Assembly: GCF_029227915.1 (NCBI RefSeq)
Contig: NC_079883.1
Coordinates: 3,286,001 to 3,350,000, forward strand
Reading direction: 5' to 3'
DNA length: 64,000 bases
Source: Hydractinia symbiolongicarpus
Taxonomy: Eukaryota; Cnidaria; Hydrozoa; Anthoathecata; Hydractiniidae
This document shows, in pieces, positions 1 to 11,800 of the stretch. Within the stretch, counting starts at the first letter, position 1. Each line of letters begins with the position of its first letter. A program made the translations under genes and the position numbers. The notes under the pieces were generated by a model, which searched no databases, was not told the origin of the DNA, and was given only the letters and a program-made list of their open reading frames with translations.

Positions 1-119
1 ATTAGGTCTCACGAAAAGTACAAACCAGATATGCTAACCCAATTTCCATGCTTTGGAAAAAATAATCTCGCCTCACTAATATTCCCACGTCACTAGTATT
101 TTTTTATTTTTAACATTGA

Positions 120-580
120 ACCGCTTCAGAAATAGGCATAATAAAGCCAATACGTTTTTAAAGTTGAATAATTTTCACGAAGTTTAATTTCGCTAATTTA
201 ATCCATTTCGCGAAAATTTCCTGAAAGGTTAATTTGCGAAAATAAAGCTTCACGAAAATGACTATTTTGCGGAAATTAAATTCGCGAAAGTTTTAAAAAC
301 TTTTTTTTTTGTTTTCTCAGTGATTTTTTTGTTAGTAGTTAGCAAAATATGTCCAGCCTCTGTTATATTAGAAAGATCAATTAAAGGCTATCTCGATAAA
401 CAGACTTGAAATATTAAAATAGCAAAAAAAAATGCTAGATTCGTGAAAATAATTCTTTACAAAAAACCTTAAAATAATTCATTTGCAAAAAAACGCAAAA
501 TATCCTGATTCGCAAATAATTAATCCTCGCGAAATGTTTTTCTGGTCTCGCGAAATAAACTTAAAGGTAGGTTTTCATAC
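120..580. repeat. CGCGAAA-rich interspersed repeat
   Basis: The motifs TTCGCGAAA, TTTGCGAAA and TTCACGAAA recur many times in both orientations through this stretch, separated by AT-rich filler. The same motif cluster appears at about 12715-12800, 13080-13150, 37330-37400 and 37770-37880, always in introns or between genes. No reading frame covers it. It looks like a dispersed, internally iterated non-autonomous element; exact ends are not visible. Confidence 0.5.
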
Positions 581-1843
581 GACTCTATTTTCCGTTTGAG
601 CTAGAGCACTTTGCTCTTGAGTTTAAACTTCTGGAAATCAATATCCTGCTTGAGAGAAAAGATATACGGAATAAAATGGCTTTCGTACATAGAAGAAACC
701 TTTTCCTACGAAATTTAAAAATAATAGCAACAGAAAAGAAGCGGGACCAAGGACCCCTGATCGGGACTCGGGTCGCAGGATTCTGGAGCAGGGATTCGAG
801 ACTCGGGACTCAATATTTCAAAATGTGTAAAAAACAGACTAAAAAAGATACCGGAAGTCATCAACGTTTTTTCTAATAAAAAATATACACAATATACAAT
901 ATAAGCTCTGATAAAAATATACACAATATAAGCTGTGATAAAACAATGTAGATCAAAAAAAACAAAATCGTCAAAGGAGAAAAGGGAACATTATGCTCCA
1001 TAATTATAGTCGTTACTGTGGTTAAATATAATACACAATTTTATGCGAAGAATAAAAACGCAATGAAGTGAAAGATAAAAAAATTAGATAAGGTTCAGGT
1101 CTGTTGATAATTCGGACACTTTTGAAACAATAACAAAAGATATATATATATGTACAAGATATACCAGATGTTTTTATAAGAACACTTAACTTAAAGGAAG
1201 CCCTCAAATGTTCTTAGAATGCTTTTAGAATTTAAAGCCTTAAATTTTCTTCCATTGTTCCTGATTTCCCCTTGTTTTATCATTTTTGAAGTAAATATTT
1301 ATATGTTTTAGCCCCATCGTCATAGCGTCCTTTACAAAGTTTTTGCCTGTTCCATCTCATTCTTTACATTTTAACTCCTTCATAGCTTTGTTGTGGCCTT
1401 TATATTCTCACAGTTACACAGCTTTTCGAGTAACGTGATATTCCACAAGATAAACAGTACGGAACGATTCTCTTCCAATTTTTTATTTCCGGGAGTTTTG
1501 TTCACATCCAATTTGGGTGGACTGTTTGCATCTGGTGGTATTGCTGGAATCTTTAAGAGATTAAAATACACCAAAATTCAAAAAAAATACAAAAACACAA
1601 TTTGTGAGGTTAATAATTGTTTTTCAGTAGTTATCGGTGAGCTTCGGCGTTTTCTTGGATGGAAGAAATTAAAATAATAATAATTGCGAAAATCTCAGTT
1701 ATCTTGTTTGTTTCCAGTCAATATCAATATACTTCGTTAAATGGATCAGGACAATCTCGTCCACAGAGATTCTTTTTACCTTTTAAATATGCGCGAAAAA
1801 AGTAGTTTTTTTTCCTTTGTGCTGCGTCCCAGGAAAATATTAT
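581..1843. other. gene-free stretch
   Basis: No exon with family similarity and paired splice sites was found on either strand. The longest open frame (1393-1677, plus, 94 codons) overlaps an opposite-strand frame of similar length, has low-complexity content and ends without a splice pattern, so I do not call it. Confidence 0.5.
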
Positions 1844-1847
1844 TTAA

Positions 1848-2137
1848 AGGGGAAGTTCGGTCAAAAATTATATTTTCATAATCAATAGTCATAAAAGAAA
1901 AAAAAGAATACGATAATTCTTTTTAAATGAAACCCTTATTTTTTTGAAATAATCTCTGTTAACCACGCGTAAAAACACCTCCGTAGACTGACCCCTTTAC
2001 GTTTTTACGAAGGCTGGGTCGAGTTTGAATTATGACGTTTTATAGTTCAAAAAGCGAAGTTCGGTGTTGGGGATTAGGTGTAATCACACGAAGAAGCGTT
2101 TTGTAATAAATTTATTTTTTTTGACCGAACTTCCCCT
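1848..2137. mobile_element. 290-bp MITE with TTAA target duplication
   Basis: The ends are inverted copies beginning AGGGGAAGTTCGGTCAAAAA (from 1848) with its complement ending at 2137. Both sides are flanked by TTAA (1844-1847 and 2138-2141). A TTAA target duplication is the mark of piggyBac-type transposition, so this is probably a non-autonomous piggyBac-mobilised element. It has no coding capacity. It differs in its ends from the piggyBac relic at 24183-26824, so that relic is not its obvious parent. Confidence 0.7.
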
Positions 2138-2141
2138 TTAA

Positions 2142-2713
2142 GTCAACCTAGACTATCTTTGCTCAGAAACTTGAGTCAATAGACACCCTTGTTCCCAAGC
2201 GTTTTTGCTTTTGAGATATAAAAAGGACGAACGTTTATCTTTTTTCGCGGTAATGACAATGCAAGAAAAACCTGAGAACGAGATTGCATGAAAATACTGA
2301 AAGTTCGTGTATGAAAGACGTCATCCTGTCGTTAATGACGTCACCACGCAACACGGCAAAGTAGCGATATAAGGAAGTGAATATGAAAAACCTATTAGAA
2401 AACATAGACACATAGAACAGGTATAAAAACTTAATGATGTGCATTACGTCACTTATAATGAAACACGAAGTTAACTAGAGGTACGTGATCTGAGAATATA
2501 TACATACGTTAACTGAGATTTTGTTTAAATTAGATACATATATATAACAAATATGTTTAGTTTCAATTATACATGCAGATTTTTGTTTCCATTTGTTCAG
2601 GATCTAGATCTAAAAAAATACAATCGAGACCAAACTCTACTAGTTGTTGATTTGAAGTTACTGTTGTGTGAAGGTGACTGTTAATAAAAGTTCGACTGCA
2701 AAGCAAAAATTGT
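2142..2713. other. gene-free stretch downstream of the secreted-protein gene
   Basis: AT-rich sequence lying 3' of the minus-strand gene at 2714-3403. It may include that gene's 3' untranslated region. Short open frames here have no recognisable content. Confidence 0.4.
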
Positions 2714-3403
2714 TTAAGTTTCGATAATGCGGAATTCTGTTTTACCATGATAATCACAGTCGGCGGGGTACACTACTAATGGAGCATGGCGCCTTGTGTA
2801 CTCCCCGTGATAAACGTGCACACAGAGAATCCCTTCAGTCACAATGTTAATGTAACTCTTATCCTTCGTTCCAACGAAAACAAACATCCAGCCTAAAGCG
2901 CAATCTTCCGTGAGTTTAAGGTTTTTATTCACAAAATTAACATCGGGGACATGAACACACAAATCTCCAACCATCAACCTTCCGAAACCATCCATCTGAA
3001 AATAGGTGTATTTTGAGGAACATAAATCAAGCCTTAATGTCGAGTTTTTATACGAGATGCAAAACCCTGGCCCATGTGTTAACTGTAATTGAAAATTCTT
3101 TTTTGCGTAGGAATGAAACGTGTAACCAAGAGCATATCTCATTTTGTGTCTAACCCAACCTTCTGTTATTAAACTGCACGTAAACGTGTTGTTATCGGGA
3201 TGATGAAGAATGTTTATAAAAAAACATCCTGGCGTGTTGATACAATCCCAAAAGCAACCTGTTGATCGCTGAACTTGAGTTGTAGATAAGACAAGAGAAG
3301 TATTTGTTACTTTAGCATCATCAGCAACATGTTGGAAAGTAAGTTCCCGGTAGTTTGCCAGTGCTGTAGAGATATATGTGATGAAGTTAAACAGTTTCCG
3401 CAT
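2714..3403 (-). CDS. small secreted protein with PAN/Apple-like and lectin-like regions
   Basis: An intronless 229-codon reading frame. Residues 1 to about 17 form a hydrophobic N-terminus that reads as a signal peptide. Residues about 20-80 have the cysteine pattern of a PAN/Apple domain: a CFWDC motif followed by PGCFF and a later TCSL. The rest (about 95-229) is Cys-rich and built of short beta-like blocks (GFCISY, LDLCSS, DLCVHV, ILCVHV), which resembles a ricin-B/beta-trefoil lectin fold. I infer an extracellular carbohydrate- or protein-binding protein. There is no transmembrane segment after the signal peptide and no catalytic motif. It stands alone, with no neighbour within several kb. 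The Met start is chosen because the signal peptide follows directly. The PAN assignment is moderate and the lectin assignment weak. Confidence 0.65.
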   Translation of the reverse strand: MRKLFNFITYISTALANYRELTFQHVADDAKVTNTSLVLSTTQVQRSTGCFWDCINTPGCFFINILHHPDNNTFTCSLITEGWVRHKMRYALGYTFHSYAKKNFQLQLTHGPGFCISYKNSTLRLDLCSSKYTYFQMDGFGRLMVGDLCVHVPDVNFVNKNLKLTEDCALGWMFVFVGTKDKSYINIVTEGILCVHVYHGEYTRRHAPLVVYPADCDYHGKTEFRIIET

Positions 3404-5390
3404 TTTTCAATTTCTGTGTAGTGAAGTCCACAATCCTATCTTCTTGATGGGCGATATATAGAAAATGAAAATAAAGATGCTGTATAGAATAAACAACAAG
3501 GAACTTCGTGGACACTTAAAGAATAAGGTATAAATATTTAACAGATGCTGATGTCATACCGAGACCGATCACGAAATTTGCTGGTGGTTCCCGATTGAGC
3601 TCAATTAGCCTTAATACAATACATGTTGCGTACAGAAATCTACGTTTGATATCGCCTATATGTTCTCCCAACATTTAGCAAGTGAGATTGAAATTTCAAA
3701 TAAAGTTGCTCGTGCAATCTTAACTACTTAACGTTTCACTCCCCTATCATTTTAGTCCAACATGGTATTCTGATGAATTTTAATGTATTCTGTGGAATGG
3801 TTAATTTTTGACGAGTATATACTTTTATTGTCAATACGAAGAGTCATTGGAAAATAACCAAACATATACATCAGAGCTCGAAATTATAAGCTATACTGTA
3901 TTCTGTACCGACCGATGACTAGTACATAATTGCGCAAAGAATGTGTTTTTCACATAGTTTCCCGTTTTGTTAAATCGCATGTGATAGACTGGGAACAAAA
4001 CTATCCTATGCAAATTACACGTTACTTCAACGGTAATGCTCAATTCCGGGGACTTGTGACTTAAGGGGTGGACTGCTACGCAATAAATAGAGATGAACGC
4101 TTTTTTAGAAAATCTCATTTTTGTGTTATGTGGAAGAGTAAAGGCTTTTTTTTAGGAAATTATAACGGTGGTGAAATATAAATATAGAAGTTATGTATGT
4201 AACAGGTATAAGTAATATATCCCTAAGCATAATAAATTTTTCTCTCTACGCAACGTCGTCCCAACGGTTTTTTGCCTTTTTGATATCGAGGCGGGTAAAG
4301 TAAGAGCTAGTGGCTTTGGCATAGGCAACAAAAAACCTGGGGATGAGGATGCTCTCTACGTTAATAAGTAATAGCGAACTGCTTAAACGAAAAGATAGAC
4401 ATGAAATTTTGACATGAAATTTGAACCTTCGAACTGGCGCAAATGCTTTCAATTTATCCTTGTTAAGCTATACACACGTATAAATACTGTACCGCTTCTG
4501 TCTGGTGTCATGTTAGAAACTCATCAGACTCGCCCGAATAGTTATAAATAAATCAGCATGGAAAATCTTGTGTAAAAGGTTTTAAAACTTAAGTTTGCGA
4601 GTGTTTTCAGCTCAAGGGCAAATGGGAGGTTAAAAGCTCACCTTTGTGGTCACTCATTGTAACATTCAACGGGTATACCCTTTAATATTAGCGAGGACAC
4701 AAGCACATAATATATATCACCACTACTCTCACAACCGTTAATAACCTGGAATAAGGTTCGTCCTTCGTGAGTGTCCAATCCTCCTAAATTGTGTTAATTT
4801 TTGCATAGGAGCCCTGAATGGATTTTTCCAATAAAGGCTTAATGTCGTATATTTAAGCAGAGCTACGTCACAACCTCCTTCCCAGGGTCTTGTGCCCCCT
4901 GAGCTGTTTTTTCGGAGTGGCCGCTATCAACTTCAAATGGGTGTGTGCGTTTGTTTCCTAGGTAATTTTATAAACCAATTGTTTACGGTTTGAGTAATCG
5001 AGTCACAAAATGGCTGCAAAGCCTGCCTTGGACGCCAAAATGCAATTGAATGGAAGGATTAGGTTCTTCTCTTCTTCCTGCTCTTTTACTAGTTATATGA
5101 TAGTTGGTAGATCTCATGTGGCTACTGCCTAGTGTTTTCTTTATTTTAGTAGTGCATGTAACTAGCTAGCTAGAATCTCCTGGGATCCTTCTGCGTGCAT
5201 GTTGTTAATTCACTCGCTACCTACCTTCTCTAGCCTGATAGTTAGCTAGCTCGATGCATATATGCACCTATGGAGGGTTTTGTGAATTTTTTACAAACCA
5301 TACTTCTAAACATTCTGGGAAAAAAATGGGCTGACCCATTTTGTAATTGCAATCCTGGAATTTTTACTTGTTATTAAATCCTTGTGTGTT
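3404..5390. other. gene-free stretch with one short MITE
   Basis: Contains the upstream region of the secreted-protein gene, a short element of the CAACCTCG family at about 4246-4353 (left end GTCGTCCCAACGG, right end CCTGGGGATGAGGATG), and AGCTAG-rich sequence near 5160-5260. No exon could be supported on either strand. Confidence 0.45.
4246..4353. mobile_element. short MITE, CAACCTCG/CTGGGGACGAGG family
   Basis: About 108 bp with a left end resembling CAACCTCGTTCCCAG and a right end resembling CTGGGGACGAGGTTG. The internal part (TTTTTGCCTTTTTGATATCG, then GCTAGTGGCTTTGGCATAGG) matches the copy at 13942-14041 over most of its length, so the two belong to one family. Confidence 0.6.
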
Positions 5391-6465
5391 CATGGCCGGC
5401 AGCCGGCCACTGATATCCGAAATACTAAATGGCCAGCGGTTGAATATTTGTACTATGTTATGCCAGCCATCGATTTTCCGAACATTACACCGGCAGTTAT
5501 AATTTCCTTTTCTCTCATGCCGGTGACTGATATTCCATATATTATATGTCTGATAGTTTGAAAATTTATATCTGTATAGCTATAGTGCTGGAAATGGAAG
5601 ATTTTTTTGAAGTTTGTTTCAATTGTGAAATTTACATCATTCATAAACGGTTTGATCTTTCCATTGATTGTTCGATCTTTCGATTGAATATACAACGACC
5701 TTAACTAACGTAATGTGAAGCTGTGCAACACTGTAAACGTAGTTTTGGTGAGGTTGTTGTTAATGCAGCTCGCTAGTGTAGACAAATTAAATTGGAGTTT
5801 TAGAGTTTTTACTTATATACTATTTTATTACCTTCATTTGTCTTATTTTCAACGTAAAATGGATACACAAAATATTTCATCTCCGAGTGGCGATGAAGTT
5901 GATGCTTTCAGAAAGAAATGGGAGAAGAACGTTCTTGATAAGAAAAATAATAAAACAGCAAAGAAAAAAAATGTGAGTTTTAAACAAACAACTTTGAAAC
6001 AATTACCAAAGGCATTGAATTGGTTTTGTTTCGTATGCACAAAGAAATACTCTAAAAAGTAATTTTACATGAAATTGATAAACAGAAAACCAAACTTAAA
6101 CCATATTTTCGTTTCGTTTATTGTCTCAACAAAACTCTATGTTGAAAATACTTAAGTGTTAATAAAATACATTGCCGCAAACTTTGGAAGTACATAGGTA
6201 GCAAGAAACGATATAGCACAAAATGTCACCTTTTTAATTACATGGAAATTATTCACCAATGATATAATTGAAAAATAAATTGAGGAAATTAATGACTGGC
6301 ACATATCATTTGCAACTGCTGGCTACTTACTATGTATAACATTAATGATTGGCACATAAAACACATACACCTTAAACTGCCGGCAATTTAGTATATAGGA
6401 TAACAATGACTGGCACATAAGTTACGTATATTTTAACTGTCGGCCGTATAATATGAATATGTTCA
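5391..6465. mobile_element. fold-back element with iterated subterminal inverted arms
   Basis: The left arm (about 5391-5590) repeats blocks resembling GCCAGTCAT and ACTAAATGGCCAGCGGTT / GCCGGCAGTT. The right arm (about 6291-6465) repeats the same blocks in the opposite orientation; for example, the complement of the right arm carries ACTAAATTGCCGGCAGTTTA, matching ACTAAATGGCCAGCGGTTGA at left. Each arm shows about three iterations. Between the arms lies a plus-strand open frame (5859-6062). The structure is that of a fold-back or subterminal-repeat DNA transposon. The right end abuts a SINE fragment at 6467. No target duplication could be fixed. Confidence 0.55.
5859..6062 (+). CDS. small ORF inside the fold-back element, product unknown
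   Basis: From the ATG at 5859 the frame encodes 67 residues: an acidic/charged start (MDTQNISSPSGDEVDAF), a Lys-rich middle and a C-terminus with a CxxC motif (FCFVC). The frame is open upstream to a Met at 5715, but that extension is hydrophobic and looks less protein-like. A possible splice donor (GTGAGT) lies at about 5971, so the frame could also be a first exon. I do not recognise a family. It lies centrally between the inverted arms, so if real it is carried by the element. Confidence 0.3.
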   Translation: MDTQNISSPSGDEVDAFRKKWEKNVLDKKNNKTAKKKNVSFKQTTLKQLPKALNWFCFVCTKKYSKK

Positions 6466-6466
6466 G

Positions 6467-6690
6467 TGGCGCCGGGGTTCAATTCCCCTTGGGGGCGATT
6501 CAATGTGGGCAATTCAATGGGTTAACCCATGCCATGTGATGGAAATTGGGGAGATGGTGCACTTTGTGGGCTGTTGGATGTTGCAGGGAGTTGTCTGGCA
6601 GAGCGCTGACCCTATTGAGTTTGCGTAGCTCAAAGAGAGCATTAAATACTCCAGGAATCCTCATTTACATTGTTTTAATAAATTATTGGG
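6467..6690 (+). mobile_element. tRNA-derived SINE (family B), deleted copy
   Basis: Matches the fuller copy at 21341-21699. The B-box segment GGGTTCAATTCC is kept and is followed by shared blocks: GGGTTAACCCA, GCCATGTGA, GGAAATTGGGGAGATGG, GTTGGATGTTGC, TGCGTAGCTCAAA and GCATTAAATACTC. The A-box part of the tRNA-like head is missing. Confidence 0.7.
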
Positions 6691-6705
6691 TATTTTCCAG
6701 CGGTA

Positions 6706-8020
6706 TCAAGGTTGGAGATGTTCTGGTCGATTCATTTTTATGAGCATTATGGAATTTAACGATGTTGAATGGTCTAGACTTGATCTAAATTTTGTAGTCT
6801 TTTTACCGATCATCAAAAAGATTCTTTCTTCAGCCGCATTGCTACCATCATACCTACTACCATCATACAAGGCTTTATGAATTGTCAACAATGCATCATC
6901 TCTTTGGTTTTGCAAGCAAATGTTTAATTTTGAAAACGAGAGTTCTTCAGCTTTCAGATTTCGAATTACCTCTATCTTAACAAATTTTGTTCATAAATTG
7001 CTGCATCACATTGTACAAGCATTGAATTAATGGCTCTCCTGTTTGGAAAAATTTGTTGAGATTGGTAAATGTAGGCAAGATTGACTGGAAAAACATTAGA
7101 AAATTTCTGTCATAGGCTTACTTAATGAGTCGGAAAGTCGAAGAAAACGTTTAGCATGCATGATAGAAAATAAGTTTTTTAGCCATCCTATTTTCTTAAC
7201 TCCCTGTTAACACACCTTTCTGTGCATAACCATCTGTTGGAAATATACTTTATCACCTTTTGATATTCTTCATTGCAAAAGTCATAATATTCTTTTAAAA
7301 TAGACTTTCGTTTAGATGACTTGTCAAACCAATAAAACAGGTCTACACGGTGATCTTCTAGATCGAAACTAGTGGTGGTTGAAGAAGCACCTGAAGCTTT
7401 ACTAGCAGCATTGTGTAGTATGTGGCATGGGCGACTGGCAATCACAATTTCTCGGTTCTTTGCAAGGGCTCTTTATTTAATAGAGTTATTAGAGTCAATG
7501 TTTGCATTAGTATTGTCAATGCCAATTGCGCTAACCATATCCCAGGATATCCTGTGTTTTACAAAATGCTGTTAAACATAAATTCTGCAGTACTTGAAAA
7601 CCGACCTTCTAACATGTTCATGTCAAAAAATTTTGTCATTATTCTGCCAAAGGTTATATATATCGAACATTCTTACACTTATGGGAAACATTTTCTTCAG
7701 CCCTGCCTCGTTGCTCCCGTCAACCAATAAACTAAATACATTCGCCCTCATATCACTGACCAATTCGGTTTAAAAATGTTGTCCTATGCAGTTTATAATA
7801 GCAGCCTTTTTGTTCTTCCACAAAAAAAGCTTTGGGCTGCCTTGCTGCCCTTAAATTCTTGCTTGACATACTGTGTCATGTGGTTGGAAAGATTAAGGAA
7901 TGTGTTGTGGTGAACTAACATTAAAGCCAGTTTTACCTCGGCAGATATGGATAGATGAATTTCAGTTTCATTTTGTTTCGGAAGGTTTATTTGTGTGTTG
8001 CCTGAAAAAAATAATGACAA
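6706..8020 (-). pseudogene. decayed hAT-type transposase
   Basis: Two minus-strand fragments carry recognisable hAT-like transposase content of the kind found in KIAA1586/ZNF862-like proteins. The upstream one (8020-7793) includes SAEVKLALMLVHHN and ends with a CGRTK motif. The next (7445-7188) includes CHILHNAASKAS, a DLFYWFDKSSKRK stretch and ISNRWLCTERC. A third open piece (6915-6706) may be a further remnant. The pieces lie in order but are separated by stops and shifts, so no complete transposase is encoded. No terminal inverted repeats or target duplication could be paired. The family call is secure for the 7188-7445 piece and less so for the others. Confidence 0.7.
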
Positions 8021-8825
8021 AAGTTTCGTGCTTATGCACTTTGCGTAATGACGAACTCAAAAAAAATTGGAAAGTCCTTGCATCAGAAAAAACTTGATAA
8101 ATTGCTTTACAAAAAGCTTAACTTTTTTTAGGAACATTGTTACGAAATGTAACACATAAAATAGCGATCAAACTCTAGAAATGTGGTTTCACTAGGCATT
8201 TTTTTTAAAAAAAAGTTTGAGTTATTGTGATAAGAAAATAATAAAGAAAATAACTGACCTTAGCTGGTTTGGAATAGCTGGTTTTATATTTTTTAATTTT
8301 TTAAATGTATGGGTTTTATACAATTTTATCACATACACAACTTACCCACGCCAACAGAGACAAAATGGTAACCGAATTGCGAGAGAATCGGCAAGTTTCT
8401 TGGTCTGGCTTAATGCAGGAATCTTTTTGAATTATTTTACATTGTTTTTAAAAATTTTTGAAGGCAAATGCTGCTTAAACAGGAGAATATTCTTTTAAAC
8501 AGGAGTATGGGAGGTATGTTCAAAACCGGGAGTCTCCACTTAAAACGGGAGGGTTGGAACATATTTCGTAGAACGAAAACTTTTCGGCTAAAATAAACAC
8601 TAGCTTATGTTAGTGTATTTCAATTTACATTGAGACATGATCCGATTCTGAATTTTACACAAACTCAAATTGTCCTTTCAAAAACTTTGAAGCTTATGGT
8701 ATTACTACTGCATAACACATTATGTTTTTATGTTATATATTTTAGGTTGTAGTAATATTTAAAGTTTAAACTAGCTGGCTGTGTAGCTAAAAAGAAATTA
8801 ATCTCAATATCCTAACTGAGCTGTG
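8021..8825. other. stretch upstream of the DNAL1 coding start
   Basis: Should hold the promoter and 5' untranslated region of DNAL1. An open plus frame at 8217-8498 has no known similarity and is not supported. Short CGGGAG-containing repeats occur at 8480-8555. No TATA box or other promoter element could be assigned with confidence. Confidence 0.4.
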
Positions 8826-11800
8826 ATGGTAAGAGAAAGATATTCTATCAGAAGGATATATTAAAATTTATATGTAGGGCTGTACATGACACCTATTTTT
8901 TTTTTCATTGGAAAGTTTTTGAGATTTTTACCTTCTAATATTGATTTAAAAATGCATTCTTTTCCATATTAAACATGATTAAGCACAAAATTTAGTTTTT
9001 TTAATACAAAATTATGAAAATAACCCATCAACAATCCACAAGAATTATTAAAACATATTGCATGTTTATTTTTGCGAAAACATTAAATCATCCTGTAAGG
9101 ATGATTAAGTAACTCCTGTTTTAAAACTTTTGTATGTCTTAAACGTTAAAAAAATTGTATATTGTAATTGTAGAACATGAGTGGATAATTAAAGGAAAAT
9201 AGCCTTACTTGTAAATATGTGTACTTCAATAGGAGTATTATTTTGTTTAGTCAAAAGGTACGACAATCAAAGATGCCCTTGCAAAATGGGTAAGAGTTTT
9301 TCCTCATATTTTTAATTAATGTTAATTTTGGAAAAAGTTTATTCTTGCATCACATGATTTTTTAAGGACTATTGGCTAAGATTTGGGTCAAAACTAAGCA
9401 GCTTTAAGCAACTGCCCAGGCCTAAAATTTGGAACCTTAAGCGACTAAGGCTTAAATCTTGATAATCTAATACGAAACTTATAAAACAGTTTTTCAAAAT
9501 GAAAAGTTTGTCTTTGTAAAAAGTAGTAACATACGAAGATAACAAATGCAAAGGTAAAATCTTCAAAATTTGCTATTGATAGCAGCAAATTCCAAATTTT
9601 GTAAGAACTTGACCTTGTAGCACACCTGAAAGCATGCAAAAGACTTGGCGTGCTATTTGCTACACGTGTGCCAATATCGACCTAAGAAGCTTGAACACTC
9701 ATAATTTTTCCCTTAGATCAGATTGGAAGGGGGTCATTAATATACCCCGTCCAACCCATGCTAGCATGGAAAACGGACGTTAAGCCGAGAATGATGAATG
9801 ATGATGATAATGAGCAAAACTGACACTAAAAGCATATTTTTTTCCTTAGCAACTGAGACTGAAATAAACAATAAAGTGGCTTTAAAAGAACGTGTATAAT
9901 GATTTTTTTTAAGGAAACTGAAAATGGATGTAAAGCTTCAGAGGCAGACAGAGTAAAATTATATGCTCAGTACCCATCAATAGAAAAAATGGATGCATCA
10001 TTATCAACTTTATCGGCATGCACGTAAGTTGTACTAAAAACTGAAGCATTAATGTCTAATGAATTTTTTAATTCATTTAATGCTTATTCTAACTTATGGG
10101 GTTGTCAGCAAAAAAAAGAGGCCCAGGACAAGCAAGCGAGTGTCATTTTGGCAAAAAATTTACATTAATCAATTCACCTTTATAATATCTGTGCATTAAT
10201 AAAGTTTAAATGAACATCCCTTAGCAGGTCTAAAATTACTGATGACAAAAAATTTGCTATTACTTTAATATGACATCATAATTTATGCAGCATAATTAAA
10301 TCTGAAATTCTTTGAATGTGAATATCTTGAGAACAAAAAGAGCTTATTTAATTTAAAAAGATTTGTTAACTAACTTTTTCCGCTCTATATAAGTACAACA
10401 TCATTTTATACCTTGGGTTCCCTTTAATAGCTGGTAACCAACTATTATTTAACCTGGTTTTTCACTAAATGAATAAAGAATGCGCAAAAGCATAGTTCAA
10501 ATGTTTTTTTATTTAGCAATACTGATCCCGCTTTCTGCTTCACCTACTAATTTTTCAATATTTATTTTTAGTTAAAAGCACCTTCAAAACATTTGAAGAA
10601 ACGTTCTTAAAAAAGATAGATAAAACGTTGTTGTCGAATGGCTTTTAAAACTTAAATTTTTAAAGTAGTGGTTTAACCCAACCTTTAACCTAAAGTTGTA
10701 GGGTCTGTTTAACTTCAACTGGTGTTGAATTTATTTGATTAAATTGTTTTGTTTTAATTATAGTATGCTATCACTCTCAACAAACTGTATTGAAAAGATT
10801 GCTAACTTAAATGGTTTAAGTATGTTCTCGAGTTAAAATAGACATTTTTGTATACTTTTAATTAAATCTTAAGATGTCAGCAAAACAAATCTAGAATCTT
10901 TTTGAATTTATTTAGAAAACTTAAAGATACTAAGTCTCGGTAGGAATGCTATTAAAAATCTTAATGGCTTGGTAAGTTCAATTATAGGCTTTTGGTATAT
11001 TTTGATAATGTTATCAATGTGATTCAACAGCTGTTTATTTGCCCCAATTTTGTGTTGGTTGTTTGTTGATATTTTCCTGCATTATTTTTTGTGCCTTTTA
11101 ATTTAGGAGGCTGTAGCGGACACTTTGGAGGAATTGTGGATATCATATAATAATATCGAAAAGTTAAAGGGAATTGGTGTTTTGAAAAAGTTGAAGGTTT
11201 GTTGATAACTAGTTTGTTGTAAATTTTTCTTTGTACAGCCTATACTTAATGTTTTAGATTATTGAGTTTCTTCATCTAGGTGTTATACATGTCTAACAAC
11301 TTGGTCAAAGCATGGGAAGAATTTCAAAAACTGGTAATATTTGCATTACTTTGTTTCGAGACTTTGTTTTGGTTGACTTGTGTTAAGAAATTTTTATTAA
11401 AATCAATTTTTTATCATTTTTTATGATCCAAAGATGGCTCCAAAATCGAGAAACTTATGATATATGTCAAACTGGATTTAAGTTTTATATAACCTTTCTT
11501 TTTCCCTCACACCCAAGATGAAAATCAAGAAAATATAATATTCCAAAATCGTCAATCCCTGAAATTAACCAACAGGTACATATGCTACTATGCCACCATT
11601 ATTTTGCTGCTGCTTGTACGACCCTCACTCTTTTTTAAGGACCCTGAACCTAGAATTTTAAAGTTAAGCTTTCAGGGATTAGGGTTAAAGTTTGAGGGAT
11701 TAGGGACCGTTCAAGTAATACTTGTTGAAATATTAATTTGTAAACAAATAGAATTTTACCTACTTCAATTTCAACATTATTTCTCTTTCTCAGCGTCCCC

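Noticed and set aside
8217-8498. 93-codon plus frame with hydrophobic segments upstream of DNAL1
   Set aside because: No recognisable domain, low complexity, and it lies in AT-rich promoter-side sequence.
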